DNA of 9,942 nucleotides from Chromatiaceae bacterium (GTDB lineage Bacteria; Pseudomonadota; Gammaproteobacteria; Chromatiales; Chromatiaceae). Location of the stretch: the NCBI GenBank assembly GCA_016938795.1, contig JAFGTZ010000283.1, forward strand, positions 1-9,942, given 5' to 3'. The position numbers were made by a program, and so were the translations under genes. Positions 1 to 6,938 of the stretch are shown piece by piece. The stretch's first letter is position 1. The number at the start of each line of letters is the position of its first letter. The notes beneath the pieces were generated by a model. That model did not search any database, was not told where the DNA came from, and saw only the letters and a list, made by a program, of their open reading frames with translations.

Positions 1-116
1 ACCTCCAGATGCAGGATGGAGCGCCCCGCCGCCTCCAGCTCGCGCGCGCGCCCGAGCAGACGCATCACATGAAAGGGCGCGACCGCCCGGGCGCGGGCTG
101 CAAGCGCTACGCTCAC
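1..116 (-). CDS. PLP-dependent class I/II aminotransferase, N-terminal fragment
   Basis: Only the first 38 codons lie in the window; the gene continues beyond the left edge. Read on the minus strand from a GTG at 116-114, it gives a peptide containing APFHVMRLLGRARELEAAGR and then SILHLE. This is the usual opening of fold-type I aminotransferases of the alanine/aspartate group (PFxVM, then a helix, then an H-(L/M)-E strand that normally leads into GEPDF). The GTG overlaps the TGA stop of the preceding phosphatase gene as GTGA, and a GGAG lies just upstream, so translation is probably coupled. I infer a cytosolic amino-acid aminotransferase. The catalytic lysine and the substrate-determining residues are outside the window, so the substrate cannot be stated. 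The family is inferred from the N-terminal pattern alone. Confidence 0.7.
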   Translation of the reverse strand, partial: MSVALAARARAVAPFHVMRLLGRARELEAAGRSILHLE

Positions 117-916
117 TGCTCCGCCCCGGCTGTGCCCAGCGCGCGACAGAGCGCATCGAGCGCGGCCAGATCGAGGCAGCAACTGGCGCCCAGCGTACCC
201 TGCACCACCCGGGGCGGCGCGTCCGGCTCGCCAAGGCCATCGAGCACCAGGGGCGCGGCGCTGACATCCTGATCCCGAGTGTCCTCGTTCAGCGTGACCA
301 CCAGGGCGCGCAGCCCGGCAGCGAGCGCCGCGCGCACGCCGTTATCCGAATCCTCGATGGCCACCGCCTCATCCGGCGTCAGGCCCAGGCGTTCCAGCGC
401 CAGCACATAGATATCAGGTGCGGGCTTTTTGTTTGGCACCACATCGCCCGCCGCGATGACCTCGAACCAGTCGCTCAGATGTCCGCCGCGCCCGTCGGGC
501 GGCGTCCATTGATCGAGCAGCGCGGTGACGTTCTCGGGCGTGGTGGTGGTGGCAATGGCGAGCCGGATGCCCGCCGCGCGCGCCTCGCCGAGCAGCCGCA
601 GCACGCCGGGGCGCGGCGCGATGGCCCCGCGCGCGAGCAGCTCGACATAGTGCGCGGTCTTGGCGCGGTGCAGGCCGGCGATGAAATCGGCGCGCTCACG
701 TCCAGGCGGCGCCTCCAGCCCGTCTTCCTCCATGAAGTGCGCGATGCGCTCCTTGCCCCCGGTCACGGCCAGCAGCCGGCGATAGTGCTCGGGTTCCCAG
801 TGCCAGGTCAGGCCGGCCTCCGCAAAGGCCGCATTGAAGGCCACCCGGTGCCCGTCGCGCTCGGTCTCGGCCAGGGTTCCATCAACATCGAAAATCAGGG
901 CCTTGAAGGCGTGCAT
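113..916 (-). CDS. cbbY: HAD-superfamily phosphatase, CbbY-like
   Basis: This 267-residue cytosolic HAD hydrolase resembles CbbY, the xylulose-1,5-bisphosphate phosphatase that removes an inhibitory misfire product of Rubisco in Calvin-cycle organisms. HAD motif I is DVDGT at residues 10-14, with D10 the expected nucleophile and D12 the acid/base. LAETE follows, and the CbbY-type GGKER is at 53-57. Motif II is the threonine run at 123-126, motif III is in NKKPAPD around 162-168, and motif IV is E188-D189 in IEDSDNG. The helical cap lies roughly at residues 16-100. The protein is somewhat longer than well-known CbbY proteins because of a C-terminal tail after about residue 225. The ATG at 916 is supported by a GGAG seven bases upstream. 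It is translationally coupled to the downstream aminotransferase rather than sitting in a visible cbb operon. A generic phosphoglycolate or sugar phosphatase remains possible. Confidence 0.85.
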   Translation of the reverse strand: MHAFKALIFDVDGTLAETERDGHRVAFNAAFAEAGLTWHWEPEHYRRLLAVTGGKERIAHFMEEDGLEAPPGRERADFIAGLHRAKTAHYVELLARGAIAPRPGVLRLLGEARAAGIRLAIATTTTPENVTALLDQWTPPDGRGGHLSDWFEVIAAGDVVPNKKPAPDIYVLALERLGLTPDEAVAIEDSDNGVRAALAAGLRALVVTLNEDTRDQDVSAAPLVLDGLGEPDAPPRVVQGTLGASCCLDLAALDALCRALGTAGAEQ

Positions 917-1115
917 GAGGTCGCTCCAGAATCAGCCAGGGCACATGACGAACGCAACAGAGTAGCCGACAATGCGCGCGCGTGCATCGTGCGACTGGCT
1001 CATGAAGGTTGCCCGCCGCGCGTCGATCTGGTACTTAAGGGCGCTTTTCGCGACGCGGACCCTCTGTTGGACGCGGTCGCGAACCCCCTCACCTAGAGCC
1101 TTCGGGAGCACATCC
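917..1115. other. Divergent intergenic region between the phosphatase gene and dksA
   Basis: These 199 bases separate two divergently oriented genes, so they should carry both promoters. I see no convincing -35/-10 pair: TTGCCC at 1009-1014 is followed 17 bases later only by TACTTA, a poor -10. The clearest structure is the inverted repeat at 1047-1083, listed separately. No RNA gene or credible small ORF is visible. Confidence 0.5.
1047..1083 (+). promoter_or_regulatory. Long inverted repeat upstream of dksA
   Basis: TTCGCGAC at 1047-1054 is repeated perfectly in inverted orientation as GTCGCGAA at 1076-1083, separated by 21 bases. The same stretch holds a direct repeat GACGCGG at 1052-1058 and 1070-1076. 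It ends 33 bases before the dksA ATG. It could be a leader hairpin or a two-half-site operator; the sequence does not decide between them. The symmetry is seen directly; a regulatory role is inferred. Confidence 0.4.
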
Positions 1116-1550
1116 ATGGCCGAAGCAAGCGCAGAGAACGCCAAGGCATTCGGGTTCGAACCCTACAATGCCGCCACCGACGAAGACTACATGAGCCCCG
1201 AACAGGAGGAGCATTTCCGCGCCATCCTGCTCGCCTGGAAGCGGTCGCTGATGGAAGAGGTTGATCGCACCGTGCACCACATGCAGGACGAGGCCACCAA
1301 CTTCCCCGATCCCAACGACCGCGCCACCCAGGAATCGGAGTTCAGCCTGGAGCTGCGCACCCGCGACCGCGAGCGCAAGCTCATCAAGAAGATCGACGAG
1401 GCGCTCGGCCGTCTCGACAACCACGACTACGGCTATTGCGAGGCCTGCGGCGTGGAGATCGGCATCCGCCGCCTAGAGGCGCGCCCCACCGCCACTCTGT
1501 GCATCGATTGCAAGACCCTCGACGAAATCCGCGAGCGCCAGCGCGGCTGA
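1116..1550 (+). CDS. dksA: RNA polymerase-binding transcription factor DksA
   Basis: DksA binds the RNA polymerase secondary channel and, with ppGpp, represses rRNA promoters and activates amino-acid biosynthesis promoters in the stringent response. The 144-residue product matches the family closely in length and content (the E. coli protein is 151 residues). The coiled-coil arms flank a tip with FPDPND at 63-68, where D65 and D68 correspond to the functional aspartates D71 and D74 of E. coli. The C-terminal globular part has a four-cysteine zinc finger at C108, C111, C129 and C132, so this is the zinc-binding form and not a cysteine-poor paralogue. The ATG at 1116 has GGGAG seven bases upstream. 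The open frame extends back to 972 but lacks conservation there. gluQ follows with no gap, an arrangement common in gammaproteobacteria. Confidence 0.97.
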   Translation: MAEASAENAKAFGFEPYNAATDEDYMSPEQEEHFRAILLAWKRSLMEEVDRTVHHMQDEATNFPDPNDRATQESEFSLELRTRDRERKLIKKIDEALGRLDNHDYGYCEACGVEIGIRRLEARPTATLCIDCKTLDEIRERQRG

Positions 1551-2431
1551 TCTATCGGGGGCGGTTCGCCCCCTCGCCCACCGGCGCACTGCATTTCGGC
1601 TCGCTGGTCGCGGCCGTGGCCAGCCATGCCGATGCCCGCGCCCAGGGCGGGCTGTGGCTGGTGCGCCTGGAGGATCTGGATGCCGCGCGCGAGGTTCCGG
1701 GCGCTGCCGCCGAGATGCTCGTCACCCTGCGCGCCTTCGGCATGACCTCGGATGCCCCCGTGATGCGCCAGCAGCCGCGCCGCGCCCTCTACGCGGCCGC
1801 GCTCGAACGGCTCGCCGCCGCCGGACATAGCTACCCCTGCGGCTGCACCCGCACCGAGATTGCACGCGCCGCGCTGCCCGGGCTGGAGGGGCCGCGCTAT
1901 CCCGGCACCTGTCGCGCGGGTCTCGCGCCCGGACGCCGTCCGCGCGCCATCCGGCTGGCCCTCCCCGAGCACTGCCGCATCGCCTTCAGCGACCGCATTC
2001 AGGGCGATCAGGAACAATGGCTTAACGAGGCCGTTGGCGACTTTGTGCTGCGTCGCGCCGATGGCCTCCATGCCTATCAGCTCGCGGTGGTGTTCGACGA
2101 CGCCTGGCAGGGCATCACCCATGTGGTGCGCGGCGCCGATCTGCTTGCCTCGACCCCGCGCCAGATCCTGCTCCAGCGCCTGCTCGGGCTGCCCAGCCCG
2201 AGCTATGCGCATGTGCCGCTCGCGGTCGATGCCGAGGGGCGCAAGCTCAGCAAAAGCGCGGCCTCCGCCCCGGTTGATCCGCGCGATCCGCTCGCCGCCC
2301 TGCACCGCGCCTGGCGCTTTCTGGGCCAAAGCCCCCTGCCCGAGCCTGCGGATGTCGCCGGTTTTTGGGCGCTGGCGCGTCAGCACTGGGACATGGGCCG
2401 GGTGCCGGCGCAGGCCCAGCTCCAGCCCTGA
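1550..2431 (+). CDS. gluQ: Glutamyl-Q tRNA(Asp) synthetase
   Basis: GluQ activates glutamate and attaches it to the queuosine base at the wobble position of tRNA(Asp). It is a shortened GluRS-like class I enzyme without an anticodon-binding domain, and the roughly 293 residues here fit that. Numbering from 1550: RFAPSPTGALHFGS at 5-18 contains the HIGH-like element, KLSKS at 232-236 is the KMSKS-like loop, and C97-x-C99...Y117-x3-C121 is the zinc site typical of GluQ. The start is uncertain. The conserved YRGRFAPSPTG begins at 1553, directly after the dksA stop, and the only codons there are ATC at 1550 (inside TGATC) and CTG at 1547. The nearest standard starts in frame are TTG 1508 and GTG 1499, both inside dksA and without a clear ribosome site. 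I chose 1550 on conservation. Translation is probably coupled to dksA. Confidence 0.93.
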   Translation: MYRGRFAPSPTGALHFGSLVAAVASHADARAQGGLWLVRLEDLDAAREVPGAAAEMLVTLRAFGMTSDAPVMRQQPRRALYAAALERLAAAGHSYPCGCTRTEIARAALPGLEGPRYPGTCRAGLAPGRRPRAIRLALPEHCRIAFSDRIQGDQEQWLNEAVGDFVLRRADGLHAYQLAVVFDDAWQGITHVVRGADLLASTPRQILLQRLLGLPSPSYAHVPLAVDAEGRKLSKSAASAPVDPRDPLAALHRAWRFLGQSPLPEPADVAGFWALARQHWDMGRVPAQAQLQP

Positions 2432-2438
2432 TCCGCGC

Positions 2439-3881
2439 TCAGGAAACATCGAGCTCCCCGACCGATACCCGGTTGCGCCCGGCGCCCTTGCTCGCATAGA
2501 GCGCCCGGTCGGCAGCCGCGATGAGCGTACCCTTGTCGCGGCGCGCCGCCTCCCCGCCCTCGATCACCGTCACGCCCGCGCTGATGGTCAGCCTCAAGGC
2601 GCCCGCCTCGGTGGTGAAGGGGATGGTCTCGATACTGTGACGCAACCGCTCGGCAAAGGCTGCGGCGCCCTGCGGGTCGGTTTCGGGGAGGATGACCAGA
2701 AACTCCTCGCCGCCATAGCGCGCGAGCCGGTCGTTCTCGCGCAGCAGATCGCGCGCGCGGGTTGCAATCTCGCGCAACACCTGATCGCCGACCGGGTGTC
2801 CATAGCGATCATTGATGCGCTTGAACCAGTCGATGTCGAAAAGCACCACGGCCAGCACATGGCCATAGCGGCGCGCGCGCTCCAGCTCATCGTCGAGCAG
2901 ATCCTGCATGTGGGCATGGTTGTAAAGCCCGGTGAGGCCATCGCGCTGGGCCAGGACGCGCAGACGCTCCTCTTCGAGCAAGGTGGCGATGACCGGACGC
3001 AGTGACAGCAGGGTCAGCATGAAGACCATGAGGGTCGCGCCCAAGGTCAGGCCGATAAGCACCAAGGCATGATGCTCGACCGGCGCGAAGAAGTGCTCGG
3101 CATCCACAATGGAGTAGAGCCACAGCCGGCCCGGCAGCGGGCGCGAGTTGATGATGAGGCGCAGATCGGTGAGCCCATGCGCAAGATAACGCTCGAAGGG
3201 CAGCCGCGGACAGGAGCGCTCGCGCGGCTTCGGCCACCAGAGCAGCTCGTGCTCGTCGCGCGCCACGGCAAAGGTGGTGAAATCCTGGCTTTGCCCATCG
3301 ACAAAGGACTGAATGGCCACATCGCTCATCATGAGCACATCGACCCCGACACGACCGAAGCGGCGGTCCTCGATCGGCACGCAATAGACAAGCCGCAACG
3401 ACTCGCCGGCGCGCTCGATCAGGGGACCGCGCGATTGGCTCAAATGGAGCGGATCGCAGGCGGCGATCCAGTCGGCGGGAATGGCCTCGCCCACTCCAAA
3501 GAGGGTGCGCCCCTCCGGATCAAGCCGAGCAATGCCGAGCATCTCGGCATTGGCGCGCAGGGCATCGGCGAGCTTGGGGATGCTGAAGGCCAGCAGCGCC
3601 TCGCGCTCGACCTCGCCGCGCAACCAGGCGGCCTGACGCTCGCGAATGGCGCTGCGGCTGGCGGTCTGAAGCGCCAGCTCGTGATGCTTCTCGATGATGG
3701 AATCGAGCAGGCGGGCGCCGTCGGCCAGGGCATAGTCGATGCTCTGACGGTGGGTCTCGCGCAGATAGTCCACCAGGGGACGCATGCCCAGCAGGTAGAA
3801 GCTCAGCGCCAGCATGGCCATGCTCAGCCCCACCAGCAGGTAGAGACGCAAGATGTCCTTGGTGTGACGTCCTAATGGCAT
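2439..3881 (-). CDS. Membrane-anchored diguanylate cyclase with periplasmic sensor domain
   Basis: The 480-residue protein should synthesise c-di-GMP from two GTP. Segment 12-32 is a first membrane helix, residues 33-270 form a periplasmic sensor region, and 271-293 is a second helix. A short linker then leads to a GGDEF domain at about 310-475. The active-site signature is GGEEF at 390-394. The metal-binding region FDIDWFKRIND at 348-358 is intact. The inhibitory I-site RxxD (R381-D384) sits five residues before GGEEF, so product feedback is expected. There is no EAL domain. The sensor looks like a Cache-type extracellular domain by size and topology, but I cannot name its ligand. AAGGG lies four bases before the ATG at 3881. 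It is the last gene of the lapB-pyrF-galU run and converges on gluQ with only seven bases between the stop codons. Confidence 0.92.
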   Translation of the reverse strand: MPLGRHTKDILRLYLLVGLSMAMLALSFYLLGMRPLVDYLRETHRQSIDYALADGARLLDSIIEKHHELALQTASRSAIRERQAAWLRGEVEREALLAFSIPKLADALRANAEMLGIARLDPEGRTLFGVGEAIPADWIAACDPLHLSQSRGPLIERAGESLRLVYCVPIEDRRFGRVGVDVLMMSDVAIQSFVDGQSQDFTTFAVARDEHELLWWPKPRERSCPRLPFERYLAHGLTDLRLIINSRPLPGRLWLYSIVDAEHFFAPVEHHALVLIGLTLGATLMVFMLTLLSLRPVIATLLEEERLRVLAQRDGLTGLYNHAHMQDLLDDELERARRYGHVLAVVLFDIDWFKRINDRYGHPVGDQVLREIATRARDLLRENDRLARYGGEEFLVILPETDPQGAAAFAERLRHSIETIPFTTEAGALRLTISAGVTVIEGGEAARRDKGTLIAAADRALYASKGAGRNRVSVGELDVS

Positions 3882-3941
3882 AGGGCCCTTGCGCTCCAGA
3901 TGCTTGACGGGCGGCCCGCTCGGCGCAGATTTCCGCCCCGC

Positions 3942-4814
3942 TCAGCGCGAGCGCTCACGCAGCCAGGCGCTGAAGCGCTCACCGAGCTCGGGATGCTCGA
4001 GGGCGAATTCTACCGTAGCTTGGAGATAGCCGAACTTGCTGCCGCAGTCATAACGCGTGCCTTCGAAGGGATAGGCGATCACCGGCTCGTCGGCGAGCAG
4101 ATCGGAAATGGCATCGGTGAGCTGAATCTCGCCGCCCGCGCCCTGGCCGGTGGATTCCAGCTTGTCAAAAATGCGTGGCGTGAGCAGATAGCGCCCAACC
4201 ACTGCGAGATTCGAGGGTGCATCCGCCGGGTCGGGCTTCTCGACGATGGACACCACACGCAGCTCACCGTCAGGACCGGGCTCCACAGCCACAATGCCGT
4301 ATTTGTTGGTTTCCTCGCGCGGTACCTCCTGCACGCTCAGCACGCTGCAACCGTGGCGCTCATGCACCTCGGCCATCTGTTCCACCACCCCTTTGGCACG
4401 GCTGTGGATGAGGTCATCAGCCAGCAAAATCGCAAAGGGCTCGTTGCCAATCACCGACTTGGCGCAGAGCACGGCATGCCCGAGTCCCAGCGCCTCGGCC
4501 TGGCGCACGTAGATGCAGGTAGCGTGCTCGGGCAGCACCTCGCGCACGATGCGCAGCAGCCGATCCTTGCCGGCATTTTCGAGCTCGGCCTCCAGCTCAT
4601 AGGCCTTGTCGAAATGATCCTCGATGGAGCGCTTGTTGCGCCCGGTGATAAACACCAGCTGATCGACGCCTGCCGCCTCGGCCTCCTCGACCGCGTACTG
4701 GATGAGCGGCTTGTCCACGATGGGCAGCATTTCCTTGGGGCTGGCCTTGGTGGCGGGCAGAAAGCGGGTTCCAAGCCCGGCCACCGGGAAAACGGCCTTG
4801 CGAATCTTGGCCAT
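3942..4814 (-). CDS. galU: UTP-glucose-1-phosphate uridylyltransferase
   Basis: GalU makes UDP-glucose from UTP and glucose-1-phosphate in the cytosol, supplying LPS core, exopolysaccharide and glycogen-type pathways. The 290-residue product matches the family length. The nucleotide-binding loop VAGLGTRFLPATKASPKEML spans 11-30, with DKPLIQY at 34-40. LGHAV at 111-115, ADD at 132-134, EKP at 182-184, GGEIQLTDA at 227-235 and DCGSK at 256-260 follow in the normal order. The open frame extends another 26 codons upstream, but the ATG at 4814 begins the conserved MAKIRKAVFPVAG and has AAGGAG ten bases before it, so I use it. It follows pyrF by 79 bases, across two hairpins, and precedes the diguanylate cyclase by 60 bases. 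The context links nucleotide sugar supply with envelope functions. Confidence 0.96.
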   Translation of the reverse strand: MAKIRKAVFPVAGLGTRFLPATKASPKEMLPIVDKPLIQYAVEEAEAAGVDQLVFITGRNKRSIEDHFDKAYELEAELENAGKDRLLRIVREVLPEHATCIYVRQAEALGLGHAVLCAKSVIGNEPFAILLADDLIHSRAKGVVEQMAEVHERHGCSVLSVQEVPREETNKYGIVAVEPGPDGELRVVSIVEKPDPADAPSNLAVVGRYLLTPRIFDKLESTGQGAGGEIQLTDAISDLLADEPVIAYPFEGTRYDCGSKFGYLQATVEFALEHPELGERFSAWLRERSR

Positions 4815-4844
4815 GCGTACTGATCTCCTTCGTTTGTCGGATGC

Positions 4845-4897
4845 GTTGTCGAAACAACCTGAGCGCCCCTCCCGCGCGGGTAGGGCCACCAACTCAG
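4845..4897 (-). other. Tandem hairpins between pyrF and galU
   Basis: On the minus strand, the pyrF stop region begins a CTGAG/CTCAG pair (4893-4897 with 4859-4863). It encloses CCCTaCCC-GCGC-GGGAGGG, a seven-pair stem with one bulged A (4867-4885). Immediately after comes GTTGT-TTCG-ACAAC (4845-4858), five pairs closed by a UUCG loop. No T-run follows, so this is not a standard terminator. It may act in mRNA processing or partial attenuation between the two genes. The structure is seen in the sequence; the role is inferred. Confidence 0.4.
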
Positions 4898-5595
4898 GCC
4901 GCCGTCAAATCGGCCTCGATGGCGGCAAGGGCCGCGAGCGGATCGGGCGCTGCCGTGATGGGGCGACCGATGACCAGATAATCGGCGCCGGCGGCCAGGG
5001 CCTCGCGCGGCGTCATGACGCGACGCTGATCGTCAGCCCGGCTGCCCGCCGGGCGCACCCCAGGCGTGACCAATACAAAACTGGGACCAAGCGCGGCACG
5101 CACCGCCGCCGCCTCGCGCGCCGAGCAGACAATGCCATCGAGCCCCGCCCCCTGCGCCAGCCGCGCGAGTTCAAGCACCCGCTCGGCAGGCTCGCCGGGG
5201 CAGCCGATGGCGGCCAGATCCTCGCGCTCCAGGCTGGTGAGCAGGGTCACCCCGATCAGCAGCGGCGGCCTCTCCAGCGTGCTCAGCGCCTCGCGCGCGG
5301 CCGCCATCATGCGCGCGCCGCCCGAGACATGGACGTTGAGCATCCAGACACCGAGATCGGCTGCCGCCGCGCAGGCCGCAGCCACGGTGTTGGGAATGTC
5401 ATGGAATTTGAGATCGAGAAACACCTCGAAGCCGCGGGCCTGCAAGGTTGCGACAAAGTCCGGTCCCAGCCGGGTAAAAAGTTCCTTGCCGACCTTGAGC
5501 CGGCAGCGGCTCGGATCGAGGCGTTCAACCAGGGCCAGGGCGGGCGCGCGGGCTGCAAAATCCAGGGCAATGATGAGCGGAGTTTGGGCTGTCAC
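4894..5595 (-). CDS. pyrF: Orotidine 5'-phosphate decarboxylase
   Basis: PyrF decarboxylates OMP to UMP, the last step of de novo pyrimidine synthesis, in the cytosol. The 233-residue length is typical of the bacterial class I enzyme. The catalytic signature DLKFHDIPNT is at 61-70, providing D61, K63 and D66. IALD with D12 at the first strand and KVGKELF at 34-40 contribute further substrate contacts. VTPGVRP near 172 and IGRPIT near 210 form the phosphate-binding loops. The start is a GTG at 5595-5593, with AAGGA seven bases upstream. It lies 26 bases downstream of lapB, which is the usual neighbour pair in gammaproteobacteria. UMP feeds the UTP pool used by GalU, the next gene. Confidence 0.96.
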   Translation of the reverse strand: MTAQTPLIIALDFAARAPALALVERLDPSRCRLKVGKELFTRLGPDFVATLQARGFEVFLDLKFHDIPNTVAAACAAAADLGVWMLNVHVSGGARMMAAAREALSTLERPPLLIGVTLLTSLEREDLAAIGCPGEPAERVLELARLAQGAGLDGIVCSAREAAAVRAALGPSFVLVTPGVRPAGSRADDQRRVMTPREALAAGADYLVIGRPITAAPDPLAALAAIEADLTAA

Positions 5596-5621
5596 GAAAG
5601 CGTCCTTCGTTCACGAAACAT

Positions 5622-6821
5622 TCAGGCCAGGCGGGAATCGCGCATGACCTCATCAGAGATAAGCGGCTCGGGCCGAGTCGGTACCAGCGTGCCCCAGCGC
5701 TTGCAACTGGGGCACTGCCAGTGCAGGGCACGAGCCTGAAAACCGCACTGCTCGCAATGATAGAGAAGGCGCTGAGCCGCCATGCGATGCACCACCTCGC
5801 ACGCAATGCGCAGGCGGGCGCACTCCGCGCCGGCATGTGCGGCCTCAAGCGCGAGCAACCGCTCCAAGACGCCGAGATCGACATGGCGGGCGAGATACTC
5901 GGTTAACACATCCAAGGCGGCGGCAACCCCCTGGCGCTGCTCCACAACCTCGGCGAGCGCGAGGGTCAGCGCCGCGTTGGGATAACGTGCGGCCAGATCG
6001 GCGAGCACGCGCTGAAGCGCTGCCGCGCCGCGCGGGCGCACGGCCTCGATGAACGCGGGCAGCATCTCAGGGACATAGGCCGCACGCTGCTCGGCCACCC
6101 GCAGCAAGCGCTCCAGGGCGCCCTCGGTGTCGCCCTCGGCGAGCGCCGCCTGACCCTCGATCAGGGTGGCGCGCGCGCAGTGCGGATCGGACGCCAGGGC
6201 CAGGCTCAGATGCCGGCGCGCGCGCGCGCCATCGTGCTGACGGCGCGCTTCCTCGGCCAGTTCGCAATGATAGTGGGCAATCTCGACATGGAGCGCCTCA
6301 ATCGACTCGGCCTCGGGAAGGGCGCGCAGCCGCTCAGCCACCTCCAGACAGCGCGACCAGTCGCGTTCCTGCTGATAGATGTCGCGCAGCCCCAGGAGCG
6401 CGCGCTGCGGATGCATGCCCGATTCAGCCAGCTCCTGAAAGATGACCTCGGCGCGATCGAGCAAACCGGCGCGCATGTAGTCCTGCCCCAGCTCAAGCAG
6501 AGCATAGCTGCGCGGCTCGGGCGCGAGGTTGCGCCGCGCGACCAGATTTTGATGAATGCGGATGGCCCGATCGACCTCGCCCCGGCGACGAAAAAGACTG
6601 CCCAGCGCCAGATGCGTCTCGACGGTCTCCCCATCGACCTCGGCCAGCTCCAGAAAATGGCGAATGGCCTTATCGGGCTGCTCATCGAGCAGCGAGTTCA
6701 GACCGCGCAAAAAGGAGGGATGGTTCAGGCGCGCCGAGATGCCCGCACGCCGCTCACGCCGGGCCAGCCACCAGCCCGAGGCCGCCGCGAGCGGAAGCAG
6801 AAGAAAGAGCAGCTCGATCAC
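5622..6821 (-). CDS. lapB: Lipopolysaccharide assembly protein B (LapB/YciM)
   Basis: In E. coli, LapB controls LPS synthesis by promoting FtsH-dependent turnover of LpxC. It is anchored in the inner membrane by one N-terminal helix with its TPR domain in the cytoplasm. Here a hydrophobic segment covers residues 1-20. TPR-like helices span about 35-330, including the family stretches THLALGSLFRRRGEVDRAIR and LELGQDYMRAGLLDRAEVIF. A C-terminal rubredoxin-type zinc site has C356, C359, C370 and C373 (CEQCGF and CPSCKRW). Two in-frame GTG starts lie six bases apart, at 6827 and 6821. I prefer 6821: GAGG is then seven bases upstream, and the product opens as (M)IELLFLLLP, like the MLELLFLLLP of E. 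coli. The length of 399 is close to the 389 of E. coli. lapA, usually upstream, is absent here. Confidence 0.95.
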   Translation of the reverse strand: MIELLFLLLPLAAASGWWLARRERRAGISARLNHPSFLRGLNSLLDEQPDKAIRHFLELAEVDGETVETHLALGSLFRRRGEVDRAIRIHQNLVARRNLAPEPRSYALLELGQDYMRAGLLDRAEVIFQELAESGMHPQRALLGLRDIYQQERDWSRCLEVAERLRALPEAESIEALHVEIAHYHCELAEEARRQHDGARARRHLSLALASDPHCARATLIEGQAALAEGDTEGALERLLRVAEQRAAYVPEMLPAFIEAVRPRGAAALQRVLADLAARYPNAALTLALAEVVEQRQGVAAALDVLTEYLARHVDLGVLERLLALEAAHAGAECARLRIACEVVHRMAAQRLLYHCEQCGFQARALHWQCPSCKRWGTLVPTRPEPLISDEVMRDSRLA

Positions 6822-6845
6822 CGGCACACCTCAGGAAACGAAAGG

Positions 6846-6895
6846 GTCCGCAACAGGATGGCACGCCCACACGCCCAATCTGAATTGGGGCGGAC
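6846..6895 (-). other. Structured leader upstream of lapB
   Basis: On the minus strand, GTCCGC (6895-6890) is followed directly by CCCAAT-TCAG-ATTGGG (6889-6874), a perfect six-pair stem. After 22 further bases comes GCGGAC (6851-6846), which pairs with the first block. Inner and outer stems together use a 12-base block on the 5' side. The structure would lie in the lapB 5' leader if the promoter at 6939-6947 is used. It could instead be an operator. The pairing is seen directly; the function is inferred. Confidence 0.4.
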
Positions 6896-6938
6896 GAAGA
6901 AAACGCCTGGGGGGTGGGATCGCTCGCTCACAGAACCC

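Noticed and set aside
9..272. Plus-strand frame at the left edge
   Set aside because: It overlaps the aminotransferase N-terminus and the phosphatase C-terminus on the opposite strand; composition is Ser/Arg/Ala-rich without structure.
1530..1560. Programmed -1 frameshift giving a DksA-GluQ fusion
   Set aside because: gluQ is in the -1 frame relative to dksA, but I see no slippery heptamer or downstream stem at the junction; coupled reinitiation is simpler.
1433..2497. Open frame of 354 codons on the minus strand opposite gluQ
   Set aside because: It is an antisense shadow of gluQ produced by high GC and the lack of stop codons. The product has no recognisable domain, and gluQ motifs are unambiguous on the plus strand.
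3882..3941. Hairpin between galU and the diguanylate cyclase gene
   Set aside because: Only a four-pair CGGG/CCCG stem with a three-base loop and no T-run; not distinguishable from chance at this GC content.
4702..5739. Plus-strand open frame opposite galU and pyrF
   Set aside because: Antisense to two clearly conserved genes and rich in Arg/Gly/Ala with no motif.
6214..6230. Alternating GC run (possible Z-DNA or slippage tract)
   Set aside because: It encodes Gly-Ala-Arg-Ala-Arg-Arg in lapB with the frame intact, and fits the codon bias of a GC-rich genome.
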